Positions 8,339-16,383 of a stretch of 22,285 bases of DNA are shown piece by piece; positions within the stretch are counted from its first letter, which is position 1, and each line of letters starts with the position of its first letter. Source of the DNA: Acidobacteriota bacterium. GTDB lineage: Bacteria > Acidobacteriota > Polarisedimenticolia > Gp22-AA2. Location: positions 1-22,285 of the forward strand of contig JACQNT010000038.1 of NCBI GenBank assembly GCA_016202915.1, written 5' to 3'. The notes under the pieces are model-generated. The model was not told where the DNA came from. It was given only the letters and a program-made list of their open reading frames with translations, and made no database searches. The translations under genes and the position numbers were made by a program.

Positions 8339-9751
8339 ATGATGAGCGCCCCTGTCCGGACCCCGCATCCGCCCGATCTCGCCGGCGCCCGCGTGGTCGT
8401 CGTCGGCGCCGCCCGGAGCGGCGTGGCGCTGGCGCGCTTCCTCCTGTCGCGGCGCGCGCGGGTCACAATCAGCGACGCGCGCGGCGCGCCGGCGCTGGGC
8501 GAGGAGGTGGCCGCCCTCGGACGCGAGGGGGCCGCCCTCGACCTCGGCGGGCACGACGAGCGCCGCTTCCTCGAGGCGGATCTCGTCGCCGTCAGCCCCG
8601 GCGTGCCGCTCGACATCCGGCCGCTCGCCGCGGCGCGGCGCCGGGGAGTGCGGATCGTGGCCGAGGTGGAGCTGGCCTCCTGGTTCCTCGAAGGGGCGGT
8701 GATCGGCATCACCGGCACGAACGGCAAGAGCACCACGACCGCCCTGGTGGCGCATCTCCTCGCGCAGGGCGGCCTGAAGGCGACCGCCTGCGGCAACATC
8801 GGGAAGCCGCTCACCGGCCTGATCGCGGACGACGCGCCGGACCGGCACTACGTCGTGGAACTCTCCTCCTTCCAGCTGGAAGGGATCGAGGCGTTCCGGC
8901 CCCGGATCGCCGCGCTTCTGAACCTGAGCCCCGATCACCAGGACCGCTACCCGGAGCCGGCCGCCTACTACCGCGCCAAGGCCCGCATCTTCATGAACCA
9001 GGAACCGGGGGACGATGCCGTCCTCAACCGGGACGACCCCGAGGTCTGGCGTCTGGCGCCGTCCCTCCAGGCGCGCGTCCACCCGTTCAGCCGCGCGGAG
9101 CGGCTCGATGAGGGGGCCTGCCTGGAGCGGGACGCCATCGTGGTGCGCCGGGGCGGCCGGGAGATCCGCGACATCCCGCTGTCCTCGGTGCCGCTGTTCG
9201 GCGCCCACAACATCGAGAACGTCATGACGGCGCTCCTGGTGGCGGACCTGTGCGGCGTCCCGATGGCCAGGGCGCACCTGGGCCTGCGCTCCTTCCGCGG
9301 CCTCCCCCACCGCCTGGAGAAGGTGCGCGATCTGGACGGGGTCGCCTACTACAACGACTCGAAGGCGACCAACGTCGGAGCGACCGTGAAGTCGCTCGAG
9401 AGCTTCCCGGGAAGGGTGGTCCTCATCCTGGGGGGGAAGGACAAGGGGGGCGATTTCGCCGAGCTCGTCCCCCTGATCCGGCAGAGGGTCATGCACCTGG
9501 TCCTCATGGGAGAGGCGCGCGACGCCATCGAGTCGCAGATCGGGACGGTGGTCCCGGCCACGAAGGTGGCGGCGATGGGAGAGGCGATCGAGGCGGCGCG
9601 GGCGGCCGCGTCGCCGGGGAGCGTCGTGCTCCTGGCGCCCGCCTGCGCCTCCTTCGACCAGTACTCCGGCTTCGAGGAGCGCGGGGAGGACTTCCGGCGG
9701 CGCGTCCTGGCGCTTCGGGGCGGGCCCACGGCTGGAGGATCGGCCGCCTGA
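8339..9751 (+). CDS. murD: UDP-MurNAc-L-alanine:D-glutamate ligase MurD
   Basis: MurD adds D-Glu to UDP-MurNAc-L-Ala. The 470-residue product begins with a Rossmann-like domain (VVVVGAARSGVALARFL), then the ATP loop GTNGKST at 126-132, the ELSSFQLE motif, LNLSPDHQDRY, and the C-terminal YNDSKATN and LILGGKDKGGDF motifs, all typical of MurD. The start lies one base after the mraY stop; two adjacent ATGs (8339 and 8342) are equally possible. It is slightly longer than the usual 440-450 residues because of a proline-rich N-terminus and a short tail. Confidence 0.96.
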   Translation: MMSAPVRTPHPPDLAGARVVVVGAARSGVALARFLLSRRARVTISDARGAPALGEEVAALGREGAALDLGGHDERRFLEADLVAVSPGVPLDIRPLAAARRRGVRIVAEVELASWFLEGAVIGITGTNGKSTTTALVAHLLAQGGLKATACGNIGKPLTGLIADDAPDRHYVVELSSFQLEGIEAFRPRIAALLNLSPDHQDRYPEPAAYYRAKARIFMNQEPGDDAVLNRDDPEVWRLAPSLQARVHPFSRAERLDEGACLERDAIVVRRGGREIRDIPLSSVPLFGAHNIENVMTALLVADLCGVPMARAHLGLRSFRGLPHRLEKVRDLDGVAYYNDSKATNVGATVKSLESFPGRVVLILGGKDKGGDFAELVPLIRQRVMHLVLMGEARDAIESQIGTVVPATKVAAMGEAIEAARAAASPGSVVLLAPACASFDQYSGFEERGEDFRRRVLALRGGPTAGGSAA

Positions 9752-9774
9752 GACGGGGGCAACGGGAGCGTCGG

Positions 9775-10866
9775 ATGGCGCGGAAGCTGGCGTTCGACAA
9801 GACGCTGTTCGGGGTGGGCGTGGGGCTCACCCTCTTCGGATTGGTGATGATCTACAGCGCCTCCGCGGTGGTGGCGATGGAGCGCTTCGGCAGCCCGCAC
9901 CATTTCCTCTTCAAGCAGGCGTGCGCCGCGGCCCTGGGTCTCTGCGGCATGGCCGTCGCCATGCACGTCGACTACCGCCATCTTCTCAAGCGCCCCGCCG
10001 TGTACCTGGGGCTGCTCGTGAGCGCCGTCCTCCTGGTCGCCGCATTGGTGTGGGACCGGACGAACCAGGTGCACCGCTGGATCGCCTTCGGGCCGGTCCA
10101 GGTCCAGCCGTCGGAGATCGCCAAGCTGCCGATCGTCCTGTTCCTGGCCTACCTGATGGCCCGCAAGGAGGAGACGATCGACAACCTGGCCGGCACCATC
10201 GTGCCGTGCGCCGTCATCGTCGGGCAGCTGGCGTTCCTGGTCTACCTGCAGCCCGACCTCGGGACGGCGGCGATCTACGTCCTGCTCACCATCGTCATCC
10301 TGTTCCTCGGCGGGCTTCGCTGGCGCTACCTGGGGGTCTCCGCCGGCGCGTTCGTCGTGGCGCTCGGCCTGATGATCCTGCAGGCCCCCTACCGCGTGCG
10401 CCGCGTCCTGGCCTTCCTGAACCCGGAGGACGATCCGCAGGGCGCCGGCTTCCAGATGCGCCAGTCAATCCTGGCGGTCGCCAGCGGCGGGATCCAGGGG
10501 ACGAGCCTGGGCGAGAGCCGGCAGAAGCTCTTCTTCCTGCCGGAGCCGCACACGGACTTCATCTTCTCGGTCATCGCCGAGGAGCTCGGCCTTCTCGGGG
10601 CCGCCGCGGTGATCATCGCGTTCGGGGTCCTGTTCTGGCGCGGCATGGTGGCCGCGGCGGGGGCGCCGGACCGCGGCGGGTACTACTTGGGCGCCGGGAT
10701 CACCTGCTGGCTCGTCCTGCAGGCGATGATGAACATCGCCGTGACGCTGGGGCTGGTGCCGACCAAGGGGATCCCCTTGCCGTTCCTGAGCTACGGGGGA
10801 TCGAGCCTGGTCGTGAGCCTGTGCGCCCTGGGGGTGCTGCTCAACATCTCGCAGCACTCGTCGTAG
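9775..10866 (+). CDS. ftsW: Septal SEDS peptidoglycan glycosyltransferase FtsW
   Basis: FtsW polymerises lipid II at the septum together with FtsI. The 363-residue product has about ten membrane segments and the SEDS signatures: MIYSASAVVA early, FGPVQVQPSEIAKL, QPDLGTA, LPEPHTDFIF containing the family's catalytic-site aspartate (D261), and a C-terminal GIPLPFLSYGGSSL. I chose the ATG at 9775 because GGGAG lies six bases upstream and the product then starts just before the first membrane helix; the frame is open further upstream only as a shadow of murD. The 23-nt gap after murD holds the ribosome site. Position between murD and murG supports FtsW rather than the elongation paralogue RodA. 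Confidence 0.95.
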   Translation: MARKLAFDKTLFGVGVGLTLFGLVMIYSASAVVAMERFGSPHHFLFKQACAAALGLCGMAVAMHVDYRHLLKRPAVYLGLLVSAVLLVAALVWDRTNQVHRWIAFGPVQVQPSEIAKLPIVLFLAYLMARKEETIDNLAGTIVPCAVIVGQLAFLVYLQPDLGTAAIYVLLTIVILFLGGLRWRYLGVSAGAFVVALGLMILQAPYRVRRVLAFLNPEDDPQGAGFQMRQSILAVASGGIQGTSLGESRQKLFFLPEPHTDFIFSVIAEELGLLGAAAVIIAFGVLFWRGMVAAAGAPDRGGYYLGAGITCWLVLQAMMNIAVTLGLVPTKGIPLPFLSYGGSSLVVSLCALGVLLNISQHSS

Positions 10867-10875
10867 GTTCGAGGA

Positions 10876-11946
10876 GTGGCGGCCGGGACGATCGTGATCG
10901 CCGGCGGGGGGACGGGAGGGCACCTCTACCCGGGGATCGCCGTCGCCGAGGAGTTGCAGCGACGGCGGCAGGGGGTCGAGATCGTGTTCGCGGGGGCCGG
11001 CATCCCTCTGGAGCGGGAGATCCTGGGACGGCACGGCTACCGGCACATCGCCGTGGCCAGCGGGGGCGTCGTCGGCAAGTCGGCGCTGGCCAGGGTCCGG
11101 GGGGGCGCCCGCGCCCTCCGGGGCTTTCTCCAGTCGCTCCGGGCGCTGTGGAGGATGAGGCCGAAGGCGGTGATCGGCGTGGGCGGGTACGCTTCGGGGC
11201 CGATGGTGATGGCGGCGGTGGCGCTGCGGATCCCGACGCTCATCCACGAGCAGAACTGCTACCCGGGGCTGACCAACCGGCTGCTCGCCCCGTGGGTGGG
11301 CAGGGTCGCGGTGTCGTTCGAGGAGACCCGCCGCCACCTCGGCGGCCGGGGCGATCTGACGGGGAACCCGATCCGATCCATCTTCCGCGAGGCGCGGAAC
11401 AGGGCGCGCGGCGAGACGTTCCACGTGCTGATCTTCGGAGGCAGCCAGGGAGCGCGGGCGATCAACGACGCCGTCGTCGCCGCCCTGCCCCTCCTGGACC
11501 GGCCGGGGCTGCGGATCACCCACGGCACGGGCGCGGCCGACTGGGCGCGCGTCGCCGCCGCTTATTCGGCGCGCGGCCTCGAAGCGACGGTCCTGCCGTA
11601 CATCACGTCGATCCGCGAGGGCTACGATCGCGCCGACCTGGTGATCGCGCGGGCGGGCGCCAGCAGCGTCTCCGAGATCGCCGCCTGCGGCAGGGCCTCC
11701 ATCCTGGTGCCGCTGCCGACCGCGGCCCACGACCACCAGCGGCACAACGCGCGCACCCTCGCGGAGGCCGGGGCGGCGGTCATCCTGGAGGAGAAGGACC
11801 TCGACGGCATGGCGCTGGCCCGCGCCGTCCTCGCGCTCCGGGACGATCCCGCCCGCCTGCAGGCGATGGAGCGGGCCGCGGCCTCCCTGGCGCGCCCGGA
11901 CGCCGCCGCCCGCATCGCCGACCTGGTCGAGGAGCTGATCGCATGA
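10876..11946 (+). CDS. murG: UDP-GlcNAc:lipid I GlcNAc transferase MurG
   Basis: MurG is the membrane-associated GT28 glycosyltransferase that turns lipid I into lipid II. The 356-residue product starts from GTG and has the N-terminal GGGTGGHLYPG loop with His16, GVGGYASGP, HEQNCYPGLTN, the second-domain loop GGSQGARAIN, and the donor-binding RAGASSVSEIAACGR and DHQRHNA motifs. The ribosome site is weak: GAGGAG runs into the GTG itself, nine bases after the ftsW stop, so low or coupled initiation is likely. The stop overlaps an out-of-frame ATG at 11943 that opens an 18-codon mini-frame towards murC. Confidence 0.95.
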   Translation: MAAGTIVIAGGGTGGHLYPGIAVAEELQRRRQGVEIVFAGAGIPLEREILGRHGYRHIAVASGGVVGKSALARVRGGARALRGFLQSLRALWRMRPKAVIGVGGYASGPMVMAAVALRIPTLIHEQNCYPGLTNRLLAPWVGRVAVSFEETRRHLGGRGDLTGNPIRSIFREARNRARGETFHVLIFGGSQGARAINDAVVAALPLLDRPGLRITHGTGAADWARVAAAYSARGLEATVLPYITSIREGYDRADLVIARAGASSVSEIAACGRASILVPLPTAAHDHQRHNARTLAEAGAAVILEEKDLDGMALARAVLALRDDPARLQAMERAAASLARPDAAARIADLVEELIA

Positions 11947-11992
11947 GCGGAGCCGGCGGCGTGACAGGCCCGCGCCGGAACGGAGCGTCCCG

Positions 11993-13369
11993 ATGGTGAT
12001 GCTGCGCAAGACGCGCCGGATCCACTTCGTGGGGATCGGCGGCATCGGCATGAGCGGCATCGCCGAGGTGCTGATCAACCTCGGGTACGAGGTGACCGGA
12101 TCGGACCTCGAGGAGGGGGCGACGGTGCAGCGGCTGCGCACCCTTGGCGGCAAGGTGAGGCGGGGCCATGACCCCGCCAACGTGGGGGACGCCGACGTGG
12201 TGGTGATCTCCTCCGCGGTGCGGCCCGACAACCCGGAGGTCCTGGAGGCGCGACACCGCCAGGTGCCGGTGATCCCGCGGGCCGAGATGCTGGCGGAGCT
12301 GATGCGGATCAAGTACGGCATCGCCATCGCCGGATCGCACGGCAAGACCACCACCACCTCGATGGTCGCCCAGGCGCTGTCGGGGGCGGGGCTCGACCCG
12401 ACCATCCTGATCGGCGGCCGCCTGGGCGTCCTCGGCAGCAGCGCCAAGCTGGGGCGGGGGGACCTCCTGGTGGCGGAGGCCGACGAGAGCGACGGGTCGT
12501 TCCTGCGCCTCACCCCGACGATCGCCGTGGTGACCAACATCGACGCCGAGCACCTGGATCACTACGGCAGCCTGTCGCGGCTGCAGGACGCCTTCGTCGA
12601 TTTCCTCAACAAGGTGCCGTTCTACGGCGTCGGCATCGTCTGCCTGGACGAAACGCGCGTGCAGGAGATCCTGCCGCGGCTGTCGCGCCGGGCCGTGACC
12701 TACGGCTTCTCGGCGCAGGCCGACCTGTCGGCGGCCCGCGTCGAGCTGAAGGAGTTCCGCTCCGCCTACGACGTCCTGCTGCAGGGGAAGAAGCTGGGGC
12801 GCGTGGTCCTGCAGGTCCCGGGGCGCCACAGCATCGCCAACTCGCTCGCCGCCGTCGCCGTGGGGCTCGACCTGGAGATCCCCTTCGAGACGATCGCCGC
12901 CGAGCTCGGGCGCTTCCGCGGCGCCGACCGCCGCTTTCAGCTGAAGGGCGAGGCCGGCGGGATCATGATGATCGACGACTACGGGCACCACCCGGCCGAG
13001 ATCCTGGCGACCCTGGCGGCGGCGAAGAAGGGCTGGAACCGCCGCACCGTGGTCGTCTTCCAGCCGCACCGGTACAGCCGCGTGCGGGCGCTTCTCACCG
13101 ACTTCGCCCGCGCCTTCTACGACGCCGACGTCCTGGCGGTGACCGACATCTACCCGGCCGGCGAGACGCCGATCCCCGGCGTGACGGCCGAGGGCGTGGC
13201 GCGCGCCATCGAGGAGCACGGCCACAAGGACGTGACCCTGGTGAAGGACCTCAAGGACGTCCCCGGCTGGCTGAAGCAGCGGGCCCGCGAGGGGGACATG
13301 GTGATCACCATGGGCGCCGGGAGCGTCTACCGCGCCGGCGAGGAATTTCTCAGGCTTCTGCAGTCGTGA
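11993..13369 (+). CDS. murC: UDP-MurNAc:L-alanine ligase MurC
   Basis: MurC adds the first residue, L-Ala, to UDP-MurNAc. The 458-residue product has the N-terminal FVGIGGIGMSGIAEVL fold, the ATP loop GSHGKTT at 114-120, the EADESDGSF motif diagnostic of MurC, NIDAEHLDHYG, DDYGHHPAEI and FQPHRYSR. The ATG at 11993 is supported by GGAG at 11982-11985, seven bases upstream. It is followed after 22 nt by murB at the chosen start, the order murC-murB usual in many non-enteric bacteria. As the entry enzyme of the pentapeptide it would also draw on UDP-MurNAc from the salvage pair proposed at the right end of the window. Confidence 0.96.
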   Translation: MVMLRKTRRIHFVGIGGIGMSGIAEVLINLGYEVTGSDLEEGATVQRLRTLGGKVRRGHDPANVGDADVVVISSAVRPDNPEVLEARHRQVPVIPRAEMLAELMRIKYGIAIAGSHGKTTTTSMVAQALSGAGLDPTILIGGRLGVLGSSAKLGRGDLLVAEADESDGSFLRLTPTIAVVTNIDAEHLDHYGSLSRLQDAFVDFLNKVPFYGVGIVCLDETRVQEILPRLSRRAVTYGFSAQADLSAARVELKEFRSAYDVLLQGKKLGRVVLQVPGRHSIANSLAAVAVGLDLEIPFETIAAELGRFRGADRRFQLKGEAGGIMMIDDYGHHPAEILATLAAAKKGWNRRTVVVFQPHRYSRVRALLTDFARAFYDADVLAVTDIYPAGETPIPGVTAEGVARAIEEHGHKDVTLVKDLKDVPGWLKQRAREGDMVITMGAGSVYRAGEEFLRLLQS

Positions 13370-13391
13370 GGTCGCGGTGCTGAGGGCGGCG

Positions 13392-14306
13392 ATGACGGGG
13401 ACCCGGAGCTGGATCGAGGAGGCGGAGGCGGCCCTGCGCGGCGGCCCGGCGCGGATCCTGCGCGACGTCCCGCTGGCGCGGCGCACCTCCCTCGGCGTCG
13501 GGGGGCCGGCGCGCCTGTTCCTCGCTCCGGAGAACCCGGAGGAGATGGCGGCGGCGATCGGGCGCCTGGCGTCGGCCGGCGTACGTTTCGAGTTCCTCGG
13601 CGCGGGATCGAACCTCCTGGTCGCCGACGAGGGGCCTTCCTTCGTGGTGCTCTCGACCGAGGCCCTGGTCGCCGAGCCCCTGATCGAGAAGGAGATCGTG
13701 CGCGTCGGCGCGGGGTACATGGTGCCGAAGCTGGTCAAGCGCGTCGCGGCCGAAGGCCTGTCCGGGATCGAGTTCGCCGAGGGGATCCCCGGCAGCGTCG
13801 GGGGCGCCGTGCGCATGAATGCCGGCTGGCACGAGGGGATGTTCGGCCAGGCGGTCGCCGCGTTCACCGCGGTCTCCCGGCAGGGGGTCCTCGAGGAGAT
13901 CCGGACCTCCGCCGGCACCTTCACCTACCGCGGCAGTCCCGGCGTGGGCGACCGCTGCGTGGTCGCCGCGACCCTGGACCTGGCCCCGGACGACCCGGCG
14001 CGCATCGCGGACCGCATGCGGGAGTACCGGGACCACCGTGTGAGCACCCAGCCGACCGGCGCCAGGAACGCCGGCTGCATCTTCAAGAACCCTCCCGGCG
14101 ACCACGCGGGGAGGCTGATCGACGCCACCGGGCTGAAGGGGCTGGCGGTCGGGCCGGCGATCGTCTCCGACCTGCACGCCAATTTCATCATCAACCGGGG
14201 CGGCGCCACCTGCCGGGAGATCCTGCGGCTGGTCGACGCCGTGCGCGACGCGGTCCTCGAGAGGAGCGGCGTCGCCCTGGAGCGCGAGGTGATCCTGTGG
14301 ACCTGA
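13392..14306 (+). CDS. murB: UDP-N-acetylenolpyruvoylglucosamine reductase MurB
   Basis: MurB is the FAD enzyme that reduces enolpyruvyl-UDP-GlcNAc to UDP-MurNAc with NADPH. The 304-residue product (from ATG 13392) has the FAD-binding segments RRTSLGVGGPARL, FLGAGSNLLVAD and EFAEGIPGSVGGAVRMNAG, then YRGSPG, NAGCIFKNPPG and a C-terminal LEREVI glutamate. The compact form with no extra C-terminal domain resembles type II MurB. GTG at 13377 is an alternative start with its own GAGG; I prefer the ATG because GAGGG lies five bases upstream. The general-acid position normally held by serine is Cys229 here. It overlaps ftsQ by 10 nt. Confidence 0.94.
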   Translation: MTGTRSWIEEAEAALRGGPARILRDVPLARRTSLGVGGPARLFLAPENPEEMAAAIGRLASAGVRFEFLGAGSNLLVADEGPSFVVLSTEALVAEPLIEKEIVRVGAGYMVPKLVKRVAAEGLSGIEFAEGIPGSVGGAVRMNAGWHEGMFGQAVAAFTAVSRQGVLEEIRTSAGTFTYRGSPGVGDRCVVAATLDLAPDDPARIADRMREYRDHRVSTQPTGARNAGCIFKNPPGDHAGRLIDATGLKGLAVGPAIVSDLHANFIINRGGATCREILRLVDAVRDAVLERSGVALEREVILWT

Positions 14307-15133
14307 AGCGCCCGCCCGCGCCCCAGCCGCTGCGCTTCCTGAGGCGGGGCGTGGGAGAGCAGGTGCAGCGCAGCCGGCGGAAGCGCCGGGCGCGCCGCGC
14401 GGCCCTGTTCGCGGCCGGCTTCTTCGCCCTCGGCCTCCTGGGAGGCGCGACCTGCGCCGGGCGCTACTACCTCACCCACTCGCCGCGCTTCCGGCTGCGG
14501 CAGATCGAGTTCTCAGCGACGCTCCACGCCCCGGAGGCCGACCTGCGCCGCGCCCTCGGCCGCCACCTCGGCGCCAACCTGTTCCGGATCGATCTCCGCC
14601 GCCTGGAGCGCGATCTGGAAGGCCGCCGCTGGGTCCGCCGCGCGGTCGTCAAGCGCGTCATCCCCGACCGCCTGTACTGCGCCCTGGAGGAGCGCGAGCC
14701 GCGCGGGCTCGCCCTGCTCGGAGACCGGGTCTGGCTGGTGGACGAGGAGGGCGTGGCGATCGATCCCTACGGTGAGAGGGAGGCGCGCCGGTACTCCTTC
14801 CCCATCCTCGTCGGAGCGGACGCCCGGAACCCGGCCCGGGCCCGCGATCAGATCGGGCGCGGCGTGCGTCTGCTCGCCTGGCTGCGGGAGACCCACGCCG
14901 ACCTCCTGCCGGAGATCGGCGAGGTCGACGTGTCGCGCGAGGACCGCCTGGACCTGCACATGGAAGAGGGCGGGCCGGTCGTCCGTCTCCACCCGCGGGA
15001 CTTCGGGATCAACCTGGAACGCTACCTGACGCTGCGGGAATACTTGACGACCCACTTCGGAGACGGCGCCTATATCGATTTGAGATTTCGGGACCGCATC
15101 ACGTTCCGGCCCCTGCTGGTGAAGGGAGGCTGA
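14297..15133 (+). CDS. ftsQ: Cell division protein FtsQ (DivIB family)
   Basis: FtsQ is a bitopic inner-membrane protein that bridges early and late division proteins. The 278-residue product has an Arg-rich cytoplasmic tail, one membrane segment at about 36-55, a POTRA domain at about 64-137 starting FRLRQIEFSA, and a following FtsQ beta domain ending in YIDLRFRDRITF, a typical FtsQ finish. It starts from GTG at 14297, with GAGG at 14286-14289 seven bases upstream inside murB. No ddl lies between murB and ftsQ, unlike in many proteobacteria. Family similarity is low outside the POTRA domain, but topology and position agree. Confidence 0.92.
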   Translation: MDLKRPPAPQPLRFLRRGVGEQVQRSRRKRRARRAALFAAGFFALGLLGGATCAGRYYLTHSPRFRLRQIEFSATLHAPEADLRRALGRHLGANLFRIDLRRLERDLEGRRWVRRAVVKRVIPDRLYCALEEREPRGLALLGDRVWLVDEEGVAIDPYGEREARRYSFPILVGADARNPARARDQIGRGVRLLAWLRETHADLLPEIGEVDVSREDRLDLHMEEGGPVVRLHPRDFGINLERYLTLREYLTTHFGDGAYIDLRFRDRITFRPLLVKGG

Positions 15134-15135
15134 AC

Positions 15136-16371
15136 ATGGCGAGACCGGGCCATCCGATCGTGGGCCTCGATATCGGGACGACCAAGGTCTGCGTCCTCAT
15201 CGCCGAGCACTCCGCGACCGGTCCCGTCGACGTCATCGGCGTCGGGTCCGCCCCGTCCAGGGGCATGCGCAAGGGGGTGGTGGTGAACCTGGACGCCTGC
15301 GTGGGCTCCATCAAGCAGGCCGTCGAGGAGGCGGAGCTCATGGCCGGCTGCTCGGTGGACCGCGCCTTCGTGGGGGTGGCCGGCGCGCACGTGCGCGGCC
15401 TGAACAGCCGCGGCGTGGTGGCGATCTCCGGGCGCGATCACGAGGTCACGCGCGAGGACGTGCAACGCGTGCTGGCCGCCGCCCGCGCCGTCAACATCCC
15501 GCCCGACCGCGAGATCGTCCACGTCCTGCCCCAGGAGTTCATGGTGGACGACCAGGAGGGGATCCACGATCCCGCCGGCATGACGGGCGCCAAGCTCGAG
15601 GCGAACGTGCACATCGTCACCGCCTCGGTGACCGCGGCGCAGAACCTGGTGAACAGTGTCAACCGGGCCGGCGTGGAAGTGGAGGAGGTGGTCCTGGAGC
15701 AGCTCGCCGCCGCCGACGCGGTCCTGACGCAGGACGAGAAGGAGATGGGCATCGCCCTGGTCGACATCGGCGCCGGCACCACCGACCTGGTGATCTTCGA
15801 CCGCGGCGCCATCCGCCACATCGCGGTGCTCCCGACGGGCGGGGAGCACGTGACGAACGACATCGCCGTGGGCCTGCGCACCCCCATCCCGGAGGCCGAG
15901 AGGATCAAGAAGAAGCACGGCTGCGCCCTGGCGGGCCTGGTCGGCGAGGAGGACACGATCGAGGTCCTGAGCGTCGGGGGGCGGAAGCCGCGCGTCCTGT
16001 CCCGCCAGATCCTGTGCGAGATCATCCAGCCGCGGGTCGAGGAGATGTTCTCCCTGATCGCGGAGGAGTTCGTCCGCAGCGCGTTCGATCGCTGCCTGCA
16101 CGCCGGCGTGGTCCTGACCGGCGGCGGGGCGATGCTCGAGGGGATCCAGGAGATCGCCGAGGACGCCCTGGACGTGCCGGTGCGCCTCGGGGCCCCCTCG
16201 GGGATCGGCGGACTGGCCGGGACGGTCGGGACGCCGCAGTACAGCACGGCGGTCGGGCTCGCCCTGCACGGCGCGCGGAGACGCCTGACCCGGCCGCCGC
16301 GGCCGGCCCACCCCTTCCTGTTCTCCCGCATGAGCGACATGGTTCGAGGCTGGTTCAGGGAAGTCTTCTAG
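15136..16371 (+). CDS. ftsA: Cell division protein FtsA
   Basis: FtsA is an actin-like ATPase that tethers FtsZ filaments to the membrane. The 411-residue product has the phosphate-1 loop GLDIGTTKVCVLIAE, the 1C subdomain (MRKGVVVNLDAC to SGRDHEVT), the phosphate-2 loop VDIGAGTTDLVIF and the adenosine motif LTGGGAMLEGI. It ends in an amphipathic helix (about 399-411, MSDMVRGWFREVF), the expected membrane-targeting sequence. GGGAGG lies six bases before the ATG. The gene precedes ftsZ by 12 nt, matching co-expression of tether and filament. Confidence 0.97.
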   Translation: MARPGHPIVGLDIGTTKVCVLIAEHSATGPVDVIGVGSAPSRGMRKGVVVNLDACVGSIKQAVEEAELMAGCSVDRAFVGVAGAHVRGLNSRGVVAISGRDHEVTREDVQRVLAAARAVNIPPDREIVHVLPQEFMVDDQEGIHDPAGMTGAKLEANVHIVTASVTAAQNLVNSVNRAGVEVEEVVLEQLAAADAVLTQDEKEMGIALVDIGAGTTDLVIFDRGAIRHIAVLPTGGEHVTNDIAVGLRTPIPEAERIKKKHGCALAGLVGEEDTIEVLSVGGRKPRVLSRQILCEIIQPRVEEMFSLIAEEFVRSAFDRCLHAGVVLTGGGAMLEGIQEIAEDALDVPVRLGAPSGIGGLAGTVGTPQYSTAVGLALHGARRRLTRPPRPAHPFLFSRMSDMVRGWFREVF

Positions 16372-16383
16372 AGGAGGCAGTCG

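Noticed and set aside
9921..11999. Open reading frame of 692 codons on the plus strand across ftsW and murG
   Set aside because: It is a frame-shifted shadow of ftsW and murG with almost only Arg, Gly, Pro and Ala; only its last 18 codons, in the murG-murC gap, are worth noting.
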